A DNA stretch of 64,000 nucleotides, from assembly GCA_963841635.1 (NCBI GenBank), contig CAWJDO010000002.1:1922001-1986000 (forward strand), read 5' to 3'. Positions 25,870 through 34,730 of this stretch are shown here, in pieces. Below the pieces are notes generated by a model. The model saw only the letters and a list, made by a program, of their open reading frames with translations, ran no database searches and was not told the origin of the DNA. The position numbers and the translations under genes were made by a program. How positions within the stretch are numbered: the stretch's first letter is position 1; the number at the start of each line of letters is the position of its first letter. This DNA is from DASWZN01 sp963841635. Lineage in GTDB: Bacteria > Acidobacteriota > Terriglobia > Bryobacterales > Bryobacteraceae.

Positions 25870-26664
25870 ATGTTATACAGATTCCTTCTCACCGCCCTTG
25901 TTCCGGTTCTCGCCATTGCTCTTGAACCCCAAATGGAAAGGTCCCAGGTTCTCGAACCTGGTTCGGCCGTAAACGCGCCCTCGGCGGCGCACGAAACCAC
26001 TACCACGGCCAAGCCGTCGCTCACTCCGGAAGAGCGGGGTGACATCTTCATGGCTCGCAAGATGTACCGCGAAGCCATCGACCAGTACCGCGAGGCGCCG
26101 GAAGGCGCCGTCACTCTGAACAAGATCGGGATCGCCTACCACCAGACGCTCGATCTCAGAGCCGCCCAACGCTATTACGAGCGCGCCATCAAGCGGGACC
26201 CCAAGTACTTCGAGGCCGTGAATAACCTGGGCACGGTTTTTTATGCCCAGAAGCGCTTCGGCCACGCCCTGCATCAGTACGAGAAAGCCATCAAGCTCAA
26301 CCCGACTTCGGCGTCGGTCTACAGCAACATCGGCACGGCGCACTTCGCCAAGAAGGAATACAAGGAAGCGTTCCAGGCCTACCAGCAGGCCGTGAAACTC
26401 GATCCCGAGGTGTTCGAGCACCACGATTCTTACGGCGTGCTGCTGCAGGAGAGCTCCATCGGCGAGCGGGCGCGGTTCCACTACTACCTGGCCAAGACCT
26501 ACGCCCAGGCGGGGATGATCGATCTGGCCGTGCAGTACATCCGCAAGTCGCTCGAAGAAGGATTCAAGGAGCGCAACAAGTTCATCGAGGAACCTGAATT
26601 CACGGTGCTGAAAGACAACGCTGATTTCAAGGCCTTGATGGCGCAAGAGCCTCGTGCGTTGTGA
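25870..26664 (+). CDS. Secreted TPR protein
   Basis: 264 aa. A signal-peptide-like N-terminus (MLYRFLLTALVPVLAIAL) is followed by tetratricopeptide repeats: AVTLNKIGIAYHQTLDLRAAQRYYERAIKRDP, YFEAVNNLGTVFYAQKRFGHALHQYEKAIKLNP, ASVYSNIGTAHFAKKEYKEAFQAYQQAVKLDP. It is probably a periplasmic scaffold. The last 11 bp overlap the next TPR gene, indicating an operon. Confidence 0.85.
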   Translation: MLYRFLLTALVPVLAIALEPQMERSQVLEPGSAVNAPSAAHETTTTAKPSLTPEERGDIFMARKMYREAIDQYREAPEGAVTLNKIGIAYHQTLDLRAAQRYYERAIKRDPKYFEAVNNLGTVFYAQKRFGHALHQYEKAIKLNPTSASVYSNIGTAHFAKKEYKEAFQAYQQAVKLDPEVFEHHDSYGVLLQESSIGERARFHYYLAKTYAQAGMIDLAVQYIRKSLEEGFKERNKFIEEPEFTVLKDNADFKALMAQEPRAL

Positions 26665-28465
26665 GGCACTAGGTCTTGCGCTGATTGCCTCGGTCCTTGT
26701 GGTCTCGTGCTCCCGCAGGGACCGGGGCACTCAGAGAGTAGCCATTCTGCCGTTTGAGAACCTGGCCACCCCCGATCAGGAGTGGATGAGCCGCGGCATC
26801 GCAGAAGCGGTTCGTCTTCAACTCGCGGGCGCCCCGCACGTCGAACCTGTTCCGATTCGTTCTTTACGCGATGCGCCCACAGTGGGCGCATCCGAGGTGC
26901 TGGAGGGCCACTTCTCTGTGGCAGGCGGCCGTTTGCACGTCGACGCCGTGCTCGAGGATGCGGTAAGCGTGCGCGACATGGGGACCATCCACGCCAGCGG
27001 CCCCGCCGGCGGAGAGATGCTGCCCCTGGCGCAAACCATCGCACGCGCCATCGAGCCGGGCGCCCGCCCTCTCCCGACCGGAAGCTCGCAGGCTTTCGCG
27101 GCCTACTCCGCAGCCATCGAGGCGAACGCTCCGGCGCAGGCCGATGCCGGTTTCGACCGCGCAGTGGGGGCCGACCCGGGGTTTGGCGCCGCCTATCTGG
27201 CCTGGGTGCAATCGCTCCTGGCGCGGGGCGACGGCACGCGAGCCGTCCGGGTGCTGGCCGCCGCACGCCAGAACTCCGCCGGCTTCCAGCCTTTGGAACG
27301 GGTACAACTGGAACTGGCCGCCGCGACGATCGCGGGCGACCGTACCGGGCAGCGCCGGGCGCTGGTCGCTCTCATGGGCGCCGATCCGGCGGACGCCTCA
27401 GTCTACAGCCGGCTGAGCGACCTGGACGCGGTCGGCCACTCCTACCCGGATGCCGCGGCGTTGTGTCAGAAAGCGTTCGAGCGCGAGCCAGCCAGCGTCC
27501 TCCTCCTCAACCAGCTCGGCTACCTGCGGGCGTGGGCGGGAGATCTCGATGGCGCCGCCGAAGCGCTGGAGCGCTACCGCAGACTGCGGCCGGAGGAAGC
27601 CAACCCCAGCGACTCGCTGGGCGACGTTTACTACTGGTTCGGCCGGTTCGCCGACGCGGAGCGGGCCTACCGCGCGGCTTATGCCAAGGACCCGTCGTTC
27701 CAGGGCGGCGCGGAGCTGTATAAGATCGCCTGGGCGCGGCTCATGCAGGGCGATCTGAAGGGGGCTGACGGGGCCTTCGCCGACTTCCTACATGCCCGCA
27801 AGAATGCCGGCGATTCGCTGGTCGAGTACCGCCAGGCGCAGTGGGAGTACCTGACAGGGCGCCGCCGGGAGGCAGTCGCGCGGCTGGACCGGTTCGCATC
27901 CTCAGCGCAGTCGGGCGAGGCGGCGGTCTCATGCGCCCAGCTCGCCGTCTGGGCCGTCGAGGGACGCGATCGCCGGCGCGCGCTCGACTACGCGGCGAAA
28001 TCGTCCGCCGCTGGTCCCATCGGACTGCTGGCCCGGTTTCTCGCCCAGCCCTCCGCCGCCCCCGCCGAGTGGAGCGCGCGGGCAGCGAGTGCGTTTCCCG
28101 CGCCGCCGCAGGCGGGCCTTCGCCGGGTGGCGCTGGCCTACGCCTTGCTGTCGTCGCAGGAATTTGCCGCCGCGGTCGAGCCGCTTCGGGAGATCTACGA
28201 CACGGCCCAACCATCGGCGACGGACTGGCCCGCGGTTCCACTCGCCTGGGCGCTGATCTCAATCGGCCAAACGGATCGCGTGACTCCACTGCTAAGCGGA
28301 TACCAGGCTCCCAACCCGGCCGTGCAGGGCCCGCTGGGTTCGCTGGTCTTCCCCAGGGTGCTCGAAGTGCGCGCCGCGCTGGCCGGCAAGCAAGGCAAGC
28401 GGGAGGAGGCTCAGGCCGACCTCAAACTGTTTTCGAGGTTTGGAGGCGGTTCGTCCGCTCCCTGA
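26654..28465 (+). CDS. TPR-containing lipoprotein
   Basis: 603 aa from GTG at 26654. A signal with lipobox VVSC (about residue 19) is followed by VAILPFENLATPDQEWMSRGIAEAVRLQL, the FlgO/TolB-like opening common in adenylate-cyclase-associated TPR proteins. Many degenerate TPR units follow (YLRAWAGDLDGAAEALERYRRLRPEEANP, GDVYYWFGRFADAERAYRAAYAKDP). It is likely an outer-membrane-associated scaffold made together with the preceding TPR protein. Confidence 0.82.
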   Translation: MRCEALGLALIASVLVVSCSRRDRGTQRVAILPFENLATPDQEWMSRGIAEAVRLQLAGAPHVEPVPIRSLRDAPTVGASEVLEGHFSVAGGRLHVDAVLEDAVSVRDMGTIHASGPAGGEMLPLAQTIARAIEPGARPLPTGSSQAFAAYSAAIEANAPAQADAGFDRAVGADPGFGAAYLAWVQSLLARGDGTRAVRVLAAARQNSAGFQPLERVQLELAAATIAGDRTGQRRALVALMGADPADASVYSRLSDLDAVGHSYPDAAALCQKAFEREPASVLLLNQLGYLRAWAGDLDGAAEALERYRRLRPEEANPSDSLGDVYYWFGRFADAERAYRAAYAKDPSFQGGAELYKIAWARLMQGDLKGADGAFADFLHARKNAGDSLVEYRQAQWEYLTGRRREAVARLDRFASSAQSGEAAVSCAQLAVWAVEGRDRRRALDYAAKSSAAGPIGLLARFLAQPSAAPAEWSARAASAFPAPPQAGLRRVALAYALLSSQEFAAAVEPLREIYDTAQPSATDWPAVPLAWALISIGQTDRVTPLLSGYQAPNPAVQGPLGSLVFPRVLEVRAALAGKQGKREEAQADLKLFSRFGGGSSAP

Positions 28466-28505
28466 CGGTCGCGGTTCGGTGCTGCCGTGCTGCTCCCGAG
28501 CGGAC
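28453..28505. repeat. Dispersed repeat family B copy overlapping a gene end
   Basis: CCGCTCCCTGACGGTCGCGG then TTCGGTGCTG and CTCCCGAGCGGACC. The copy begins inside the last codons of the TPR lipoprotein gene (its stop is within the repeat) and reaches the end of the convergent gene. Confidence 0.6.
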
Positions 28506-28506
28506 C

Positions 28507-28899
28507 TCAGCGGCCTTCGACCCGGTCGTAGTTGTGGACGTCGTTGATCGTCCCCAGCGACGTGTTGTAGAGGCTATCCAGACCCAGCGCCGCGCGCAGA
28601 TCCTCTTCGAACTCGTGCAGCGCGTGAAGCTGGCTCGCCAGCGCCGGAATCTGCCGCTCTCCCGAGTCCCAGAACTTCTGGTAACCTTCGTCAACCAGCA
28701 GCGCGATGCGATCTCCGACGAGCCAGCCCGCCCGCTCGATCGACGGCGGAGGCCCGGGCGAGATCATGGCCGCGCAACCATGCCTGGCGACGCGAATGCG
28801 GCCGTCCGGCTGGCGGGCGATCTCGAATCCCGCCTGGCCAACGGCGCCGAGGCGGTCGTCGAAAGTGGTCACGGTGGGTTGCTTCCTGCGGAAGAACAT
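28507..28899 (-). CDS. Hypothetical protein
   Basis: 130 aa, starting MFFRRKQPTVTTFDDRLGAVG. It is soluble and has no recognised motif; the centre ERAGWLVGDRIALLVDEGYQKFWDSG looks like a compact alpha/beta domain. A GAGGTAG ribosome site sits 5-6 bp before the start, and the gene begins 11 bp after the gmhB stop, so the two are likely co-transcribed. Confidence 0.65.
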   Translation of the reverse strand: MFFRRKQPTVTTFDDRLGAVGQAGFEIARQPDGRIRVARHGCAAMISPGPPPSIERAGWLVGDRIALLVDEGYQKFWDSGERQIPALASQLHALHEFEEDLRAALGLDSLYNTSLGTINDVHNYDRVEGR

Positions 28900-28909
28900 T
28901 CTACCTCGA

Positions 28910-29452
28910 TTATAGGATTCCCGCGATGATTCGGGCGGCATCGGCGAGGTCGTCGGCGACATAGTCCGGCTGGGCCACCCCGCTTGCTTCGACTTCGCGC
29001 CCGTACCCGGTGCGCACAAGGATGGTGGTGGCGCCCACCCGGCGCCCCAGCTCGATATCGGCGGCCTTGTCTCCGATGACGAACGAATCGGCCAGGCGGA
29101 ATCCCAGTTCCCTCGCGGCCTGCTGGGCGAGGCCGGGCTCCGGCTTGCGACACGTGCAGCCTTCCTCGGGACCGTGGGGGCAGATGTAGATCCCGTCCAG
29201 CGAAACGCCGCCCGAGGCCAGAAGGCCGGCCAGCGCACGATGGATGCGGTCCACCGCCTCCGCGCCGAAATAGCCGCGGCCGATACCGGATTGATTGGTG
29301 AGCACCACCAGTCCCAAGCCCAGGTCGCGCATGGCGCGCAGGCCCGCCACTGTGTTCGGCAGCAGTTCGAAACCCTCGACCGAGCTCAGGTATTCCTTCT
29401 CGACGTTGATGGTGCCGTCGCGGTCGAGCAGCACGAATCGCCTGGGGGGCAT
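28910..29452 (-). CDS. gmhB: HAD-family D-glycero-manno-heptose-1,7-bisphosphate 7-phosphatase (GmhB-like)
   Basis: 180 aa. HAD motif I is LDRDGTIN, followed by motif II TNQSGIGRG. A zinc-loop with CPHGPEEGCTCRKPEPG gives the Cys/His pattern typical of GmhB and HisB-N, and motif III/IV is VIGDKAADIELG. In lipopolysaccharide synthesis it removes the C7 phosphate from heptose bisphosphate; histidinol-phosphate phosphatase is the alternative. No other heptose gene is nearby. Confidence 0.85.
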   Translation of the reverse strand: MPPRRFVLLDRDGTINVEKEYLSSVEGFELLPNTVAGLRAMRDLGLGLVVLTNQSGIGRGYFGAEAVDRIHRALAGLLASGGVSLDGIYICPHGPEEGCTCRKPEPGLAQQAARELGFRLADSFVIGDKAADIELGRRVGATTILVRTGYGREVEASGVAQPDYVADDLADAARIIAGIL

Positions 29453-29521
29453 GCTCAGACAATCATAGCCGGAAACCTCCCCTGAAGCCGATCGGCGGCG
29501 GCGCGCGTCTACAATTACGTT

Positions 29522-30913
29522 ATGGTGCGTCCCATCCTGGTGCTGCTCGTGGCCGTGTGCGCCGGCGGCGTGGCTGAAGCGCAGAAGGGCGGCCTCAGGG
29601 CCCGTCCGCCCGCGCCATCCGCATGGCCGATCGAAGAGATCCGGATCGAGGGCCTGCACGACTACACTCGCGACAAGGTGCTCGCCGCACTGAATCTGAA
29701 AGTGGGCCAGATGGCAGCGGCCAAGGATTTCCAGGCCGCCCGGGATCGCCTGCTCGCCACCGGTGCCTTCACCAACGTCGGCTTTCGCTTCGGCCCGTCG
29801 CCCGGCGGCAAAGGCTACATCGTGACCTTCGAGCTGGCCGAGGTCGAGCCGAAATTCGCGGTCGCCTTCGAAGACCTGGGCGTCCCGGCCGACGAGTTGC
29901 GCGCGGCGCTGGCCCGCAACGATCCGTTCTACGGTCCGAAGATCCCCGCCACCGAGCCGCTGCTCTCGAGGTATTCGAAGATCGTTCAGGAGGTCCTGAC
30001 GGCTAAGAAATCAACCGTGACGGTTGCTGGCAGGCTGGCCCCGGGCGACAGCGGAGAGTTGTGGGTGGTCTTCGAGCCGGCTTCGCGGCCCAGGGTGGCG
30101 CGGGTCCACTTCACGGGCAATTCCGTGGTCCCGTCCACGGCGCTCGAGAACGCGATGAACGAGGTGGCGGTGGGCATGCCGTACCGCGACGAGCGTTTCC
30201 GCCGGGTGCTCGATTCGCAGATCCGGCCGCTCTACGACGTGCGCGGACACGTGCGGGTGTCGTTCCCGGGCATCGAGATCGAGCAGGAGAAGGACGTCAA
30301 AGGCCTGGTGATCGCAGTGAAGGTGGACGAAGGCCCCGTCTACACGTTCGGCACCTTCCAGATGCTGGGCGCGAGCCTGACCCGGTCGGAGCTGGACAAG
30401 ATCGCGGGTTTCAAGACAGGCCAGATCTTCAACCAGGTCGCGGTCGATGCCGTGGTGGCCAAGCTTCAGCAGCGCCAGAAGCGCGACGGCCGCCTGCACG
30501 TCCAGACCCAGGTGGATCGGCGGATCAACGACACGGCGAAGAAAGTGGATCTGATCTTTCGCGTGACCCCCGGGCCGCAATACCTCTTTGGCGAGCTGAC
30601 CATTCAGGGCCTGGACATCCTCACCGAGCCGGCGATCCGCAAGATGTGGGCGCTCAAAGCGGGCGATCCCTTCAACTTCGAATACCCGCAGAACTTCCTC
30701 AACTCGGTGCGGGACGATCTCGAGAACCTGGGCGAGACCAACGCCGTGGTGAAGCCCGACGACCAGAAGCGGACCGTTGACGTCACCCTGACCTTCAAGG
30801 GCGCGCCTCCCAAGCCCGAGAAGCCCCGCCCCCAACGCGGCGACCCGGCGCCCGGTTTCGCCTGGCTCTCCGCTCCTGCTATCGTGAAGAGTCTGTGTCG
30901 CAGTCACCTTTGA
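29522..30913 (+). CDS. POTRA-repeat periplasmic protein without beta-barrel (BamA-related)
   Basis: 463 aa. A signal peptide (about 1-21) is followed by several POTRA-like units: EEIRIEGLHDYTRDKVLAAL...DFQAARDRLLATGAF, then PRVARVHFTGNSVVPSTALENAM, YTFGTFQMLGASLTRSELDKI, and YLFGELTIQGLDILTEPAIRKM. BamA/TamA proteins continue into a 16-strand barrel; here the protein ends after a proline-rich tail. It may work as a soluble partner of outer-membrane assembly. The 3' end overlaps scpA by 19 bp. Confidence 0.8.
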   Translation: MVRPILVLLVAVCAGGVAEAQKGGLRARPPAPSAWPIEEIRIEGLHDYTRDKVLAALNLKVGQMAAAKDFQAARDRLLATGAFTNVGFRFGPSPGGKGYIVTFELAEVEPKFAVAFEDLGVPADELRAALARNDPFYGPKIPATEPLLSRYSKIVQEVLTAKKSTVTVAGRLAPGDSGELWVVFEPASRPRVARVHFTGNSVVPSTALENAMNEVAVGMPYRDERFRRVLDSQIRPLYDVRGHVRVSFPGIEIEQEKDVKGLVIAVKVDEGPVYTFGTFQMLGASLTRSELDKIAGFKTGQIFNQVAVDAVVAKLQQRQKRDGRLHVQTQVDRRINDTAKKVDLIFRVTPGPQYLFGELTIQGLDILTEPAIRKMWALKAGDPFNFEYPQNFLNSVRDDLENLGETNAVVKPDDQKRTVDVTLTFKGAPPKPEKPRPQRGDPAPGFAWLSAPAIVKSLCRSHL

Positions 30914-31683
30914 ACATTCACCTGGAGAAGTACGACGGGCCGCTTGACCTCCTCCTGGATCTGATCCGCAAGCAGCAGATCGATATCTGGGACATCCCGA
31001 TCGCCAAGATCACCTCCCAGTACCTGGAGTATCTGGACAAGGCCGCCGGCCTCGACATGGAGCTGAGCTCGGAGTTCATCTTCATGGCCGCCACGCTGAT
31101 CCACATCAAATCGCGCCTGCTGCTGCCGCGCGACCCGGAGCTCGAAAAGCTGGCGCCCGAGGACGACCCGCGGCGCGAACTGGTGGAGCGGCTGATCGAG
31201 CACGAGCGCTACAAGAACGCGGCCGAGATGCTCCAGCAGAAGCGGATGATTGAGGAGAACGTCTGGTCGCCCGCGCAGATCAACCAGTTCCTGGGGGACC
31301 AGGACGAGCCGGAGCTGGCGGTTTCGCTCATCGACCTGGTGAAGACCTTCGAGCAGGTGCTCGGCCGGGCCAAGAGCCGCCCCGTGTTTCAGGTCAACCA
31401 CGACGATGTCAGCGTGCCCGACATGGTCCAGTACCTGAAGTCGCTGCTCCAGGGCAAGCCGCGGGGAGAGAAGTTCGGAGTCGCCGGGCTGTTCGAGGAG
31501 CAACGCAGCCGGCGCGCGATGATCTGCCTGTTCCTCGCTATGCTGGAGATGGTCAAGATGCAGGCCATCGTGCTGGTTCAGAAGGACGCATTCGGCGAGA
31601 TCGCGTTGAGGGCGCACAAGCGCTTCGACGAGATCTTCGCGGCCGACGGCGCGCTAGACAACATTGAGAAGGACTATCAGTAG
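30895..31683 (+). CDS. scpA: Segregation and condensation protein A
   Basis: 262 aa. The opening YDGPLDLLLDLIRKQQIDIWDIPIAKITSQYLEYL is the kleisin signature of ScpA. The C-terminal winged helix has RRAMICLFLAMLEMVKMQAIVLVQ. It bridges SMC heads in the chromosome condensin complex. The GTG start lies inside the preceding gene; scpB follows 6 bp after the stop. Confidence 0.95.
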   Translation: MSQSPLNIHLEKYDGPLDLLLDLIRKQQIDIWDIPIAKITSQYLEYLDKAAGLDMELSSEFIFMAATLIHIKSRLLLPRDPELEKLAPEDDPRRELVERLIEHERYKNAAEMLQQKRMIEENVWSPAQINQFLGDQDEPELAVSLIDLVKTFEQVLGRAKSRPVFQVNHDDVSVPDMVQYLKSLLQGKPRGEKFGVAGLFEEQRSRRAMICLFLAMLEMVKMQAIVLVQKDAFGEIALRAHKRFDEIFAADGALDNIEKDYQ

Positions 31684-31689
31684 GACCGG

Positions 31690-32853
31690 ATGGAGATAGA
31701 AGACCAGAAGTTGGAGATCGAAGAAGCCGGGGAGCCGGAGGCCGTCGCCGGGGAGCAGCCGGAGGCGGTCGAGGAGCAACAGCCAGAGCCCGTCGCCGGG
31801 CAGCAACCGGAGGCCGTCGCGGAGCAGCCGGAAGCCCTCGCCGAACAGCAACCGGAAGCCGTCGAGGAGCAACAGCCGGAAGCCATCGCCGAACAGCCGG
31901 AAGCCGTCGCCGGGCGGCAACCGCAGGCCGTCGCGGAGCAGCAGCCGGAGGCGGTCGAGGATCCGTTGCCCCTGGCGGCGCCAGTCGACGAAACCGGCCT
32001 GAGGGCAGCCATCGAGGCGATCGTCTACGTGTGCGAGGAGCCGGCGACCGCGGCGCAGATCGCGACCGCGCTCCAGCAACCGCAGGAGCGGATCGAAGCC
32101 CTGCTTGCGGAACTGGTGGCCGAGTTCGCCGCGCCAGCTCACGGGCTCATGGTGCGCGAGGTCGCGGGTGGTTACAAGATGGCCACCAAGCCCGAGCACC
32201 ACGAAGCCGTGCGCGCCTTCGCCAAGAGCCTCAAGCCGCCGCTGAAGCTTTCGCTGGCGGCGCTCGAGACGCTGGCGACCATAGCCTACAAACAGCCCGT
32301 AACGGCACCGGAGATTATGGAGATCCGCGGCGTCCAGGGCGCGGGCGTGCTCAAGACGCTGCTCGATCGCAAACTGATACAGACCGCGGGACGCAAGAAC
32401 GTGGTGGGCCGGCCGATCCTCTACCGGACGTCGAAAGATTTTCTGATGCAGTTCGGGCTGAAGGACCTGAGCGAGCTGCCGACGCTCAAGGAGTTCGAGG
32501 AGCTCAGGCGCCTGGCGGCAGGCGACGAGCCGGAGAACGCGGAGGCGGGGACCGCGAGGCGGGAGCCGGAGGCCGCCGGAGACGAGTCGGAGGTCGTGGC
32601 CGAGGTCCAGCCGACGGCGGGCCCCGAGCCGGAAGCCGGGGAGCAGCAGGGCGCAGACGCAGCGGCCGCGGATGCCGGCGCCGTGCCGAAGCCGGAACCG
32701 GAATCCGCCCAGCCAGACGCGGTGGAGCCGGAAGCCAGGCAGTCAGAGGCTGAAGCCGCTGCTCCGGATGCGGAAGCCTTGCCAGAACCGGAGCAGGAAG
32801 CCGGCCAGCCGTCCGATGCCGCGCCCAAGCCGCCGGAGGGCCAGAATGGCTGA
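31690..32853 (+). CDS. scpB: Segregation and condensation protein B with repeat-rich extensions
   Basis: 387 aa, about twice the usual ScpB length. The conserved core (about residues 100-275) carries AAIEAIVYVCEEPATAAQIA, LALETLATIAYKQPVTAPEI, EIRGVQG and GRKNVVGRPILYRTS. Ahead of it are about 95 residues of (A/V)EQQPEAV-type repeats, and behind it about 110 acidic E/A/P-rich residues. ScpB dimers stabilise ScpA on SMC. The extensions are probably disordered. The stop overlaps the rluB-like start. Confidence 0.93.
   Translation: MEIEDQKLEIEEAGEPEAVAGEQPEAVEEQQPEPVAGQQPEAVAEQPEALAEQQPEAVEEQQPEAIAEQPEAVAGRQPQAVAEQQPEAVEDPLPLAAPVDETGLRAAIEAIVYVCEEPATAAQIATALQQPQERIEALLAELVAEFAAPAHGLMVREVAGGYKMATKPEHHEAVRAFAKSLKPPLKLSLAALETLATIAYKQPVTAPEIMEIRGVQGAGVLKTLLDRKLIQTAGRKNVVGRPILYRTSKDFLMQFGLKDLSELPTLKEFEELRRLAAGDEPENAEAGTARREPEAAGDESEVVAEVQPTAGPEPEAGEQQGADAAAADAGAVPKPEPESAQPDAVEPEARQSEAEAAAPDAEALPEPEQEAGQPSDAAPKPPEGQNG
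31735..31965 (+). repeat. Coding tandem repeat (QPEAV-type) at the ScpB N-terminus
   Basis: About twelve degenerate units of 18-24 bp, encoding EQQPEAV, EQPEALA, EQQPEAI and GRQPQAV variants. Codons vary (GAG CAA, GAG CAG, GAA CAG) while the peptide is held constant, so the repeat is maintained at protein level. Confidence 0.7.
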
Positions 32854-33568
32854 GGAGCGCCTCCAGAAGATTCTGGCGCGCGGGGGAGTTGCCAGCCGTC
32901 GCAAGTCCGAGGAGCTGATCGTCGAAGGCCGCGTGACGGTCAATGGCCAGGTGGTGGTGGAACTGGGCAGCAAGGCCGACGCCGAGCGCGACCACATAAA
33001 GGTCGACGGCAAGCTGATCAAGCAGCCCGGCCACACGGTGTGCCTGGCGCTCAACAAGCCCAAGGGCGTCATGACCACGGTCTCGGATCCCGAGGGGCGG
33101 CCCACCGTGATGCAGTTTGTCAACATCAAGGAGCGCGTGTTCCCGGTGGGGCGGCTCGATTATGCCAGCGAGGGCCTGCTGCTGCTGACCAACGACGGCG
33201 AGATGGCCAACGCCATCATGTCCGCATCCAAGCACCTTCCCAAAACGTACCTGGTGAAGGTCAACGGGCTGCTCACCCCACAGCAGGAAGTCCAGTTTCG
33301 CGAGGGCATTCCGCTGCATGGGCGGCGCACGGCTCCGGCCGGGTTGCGGCTGGTGCGGAAGGCCGAGAATCCGTGGTATGAAGTGCGGCTGATTGAGGGG
33401 CGCCACCACCAGATCCGCGAGATGTTCAAGTCTCTGGGCGTGTTGGTGGAGAAGCTGCGACGGGTCAAGATCGGCTTCGTGGAATTGGGCGCGCTGAAGC
33501 CGGGGCACTACCGTCAGCTCACTGGCGTTGAGATCGAGCGCCTGCGCAAAGCGTTGGGGCTGGGATGA
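32846..33568 (+). CDS. rluB: Pseudouridine synthase RsuA/RluB family
   Basis: 240 aa. An S4 domain (ERLQKILARGGVASRRKSEELIVEGRVTVNG) precedes the catalytic domain with GRLDYASEGLLLLTNDG (catalytic aspartate in RLD). Characteristic HHQIREMF and LRRVKIG follow. It modifies 23S rRNA, most likely the RluB position. The ATG overlaps the scpB stop (ATGGCTGA), a placement after scpAB seen in many bacteria. Confidence 0.92.
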   Translation: MAEERLQKILARGGVASRRKSEELIVEGRVTVNGQVVVELGSKADAERDHIKVDGKLIKQPGHTVCLALNKPKGVMTTVSDPEGRPTVMQFVNIKERVFPVGRLDYASEGLLLLTNDGEMANAIMSASKHLPKTYLVKVNGLLTPQQEVQFREGIPLHGRRTAPAGLRLVRKAENPWYEVRLIEGRHHQIREMFKSLGVLVEKLRRVKIGFVELGALKPGHYRQLTGVEIERLRKALGLG

Positions 33569-33960
33569 CGATTGCCGAGTTGCTGACAAGCGCCAAGACG
33601 ATCGCCGTGGTCGGCCTCTCGAGCCGCCGCGCGCGTCCCAGCTACAGCGTCTCGGAGTACATGCAAAGCGCGGGCTACCGCATCATCCCCGTGAATCCGC
33701 AGGAGAGCGAGGTGCTCGGCGAGAAGGCCTACCCGGACCTGGATTCGGTGCCGGTTCCCGTGGACATCGTGGACATTTTCCGGAGGTCGGAGTTCGTGCC
33801 GGAGGTGGTCGAGGCGGCCATCCGTATCGGGGCCAAGGCGGTCTGGATGCAGGAAGAAGTGGTGCATGAAGAGGCGGCCGAGCGCGCCCGCGCCGCCGGT
33901 CTCACGGTGGTTATGGACCGCTGCATCCTCAAAGAGCACCGCAGGATGCAGCTGAGCTGA
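33565..33960 (+). CDS. CoA-binding domain protein (YccU-like)
   Basis: 131 aa. SAKTIAVVGLSSRRARPSYSVSEYMQSAGYRIIPVNP is the Rossmann-like CoA_binding_2 fold, and the C-terminal AVWMQEEVVHEEAAERARAAGLTVVMDRCILKEHRR completes it. It overlaps the previous stop by ATGA. The cellular role of these small proteins is not established. Confidence 0.87.
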   Translation: MTIAELLTSAKTIAVVGLSSRRARPSYSVSEYMQSAGYRIIPVNPQESEVLGEKAYPDLDSVPVPVDIVDIFRRSEFVPEVVEAAIRIGAKAVWMQEEVVHEEAAERARAAGLTVVMDRCILKEHRRMQLS

Positions 33961-33962
33961 GC

Positions 33963-34020
33963 TGTGGGCGGACCCCCTGGTCCGCGGCCGACGCCCCGTC
34001 GGCGAGGAAGGCGCCCCACA
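33963..34020. repeat. Dispersed repeat family A copy
   Basis: TGTGGGCGGACCCCCTGGTC, then CGCGGCCGACGCCCC and, at the other end, GGCGCCCCACA. Same core and inverted ends as at 1835-1937 and 58918-58974, slightly shortened. Confidence 0.7.
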
Positions 34021-34076
34021 CTCTGCGGCCTTACCTTTCCCCTCCACGCTTTAGAGCGCCTGCGCGTCACCCATAT

Positions 34077-34712
34077 GTGAGCCGTTTCTTGCCCTGGGTT
34101 TGTCTTCTCTTCGCCTCGGCCGTGGCCTGCGCCAGCACGGACCTCACAACCCTGCTCAAGGGCGTCGAGGACCGCTACAACCGGGCGCAGACCCTCCAGG
34201 TCCACTTCGAGCAGACGTACGAGGCTCCCCAGCGCGCCCCCAGAACCGAATCGGGCGAGCTGTTCCTGCGCAAGCCGGGCCGTATGCATTGGCGATACTC
34301 CCAGCCGGCCGGCAAGCTGTTCGTCAGCGACGGCAAGTTCGTCTATCTGTACACCCCAGCCAACAACCGCGTGGAGAAGACGAAGGTGAAGGAAAGCGAC
34401 GATATGCGCGCCCCGCTCGCCTTCCTCCTGGGCAAATTGAATTTCGAGCGGGATTTCAAGCGCTTCACCTACCATCCCGGCGATGGCGGCACCTGGGTGG
34501 CTGGCGAGCCGCGCTCCGGGAAGGCGCCCTTCACCCGGGTCGAATTCCTGGTGACCCCGGCGTACGAAATCCGCCAGCTGATCGTGGCCGAAGAGGGCGG
34601 TTCCACGATGGAGTTCCGCTTCAACCAGGAGAAGCTCAACCCCACCCTGGCCGCGAGCCTGTTCCGGTTCCAGCCGCCGCCGGGCGCCGAGGTTGTGGAG
34701 GCGGCGGAATGA
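34077..34712 (+). CDS. lolA: LolA-like outer-membrane lipoprotein carrier
   Basis: 211 aa from GTG. A signal peptide (MSRFLPWVCLLFASAVACAS) is followed by the LolA fold: NRAQTLQVHFEQTY, GELFLRKPGRMHWRYSQPAGKLFVSDGKFVYLYTP, and MEFRFNQEKLNPTLAASLFRFQPPPGAEVV. It carries lipoproteins across the periplasm to LolB or the outer membrane. It is followed by a repeat and then the pilus cluster. Confidence 0.9.
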   Translation: MSRFLPWVCLLFASAVACASTDLTTLLKGVEDRYNRAQTLQVHFEQTYEAPQRAPRTESGELFLRKPGRMHWRYSQPAGKLFVSDGKFVYLYTPANNRVEKTKVKESDDMRAPLAFLLGKLNFERDFKRFTYHPGDGGTWVAGEPRSGKAPFTRVEFLVTPAYEIRQLIVAEEGGSTMEFRFNQEKLNPTLAASLFRFQPPPGAEVVEAAE

Positions 34713-34730
34713 GGGAAATGGGCCGTCTTC

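Noticed and set aside
31735..31965. Repeated GAGCAGCCGGAGGC-like units, considered as a CRISPR array
   Set aside because: Units are short, contiguous and coding (ScpB N-terminus); no unique spacers.
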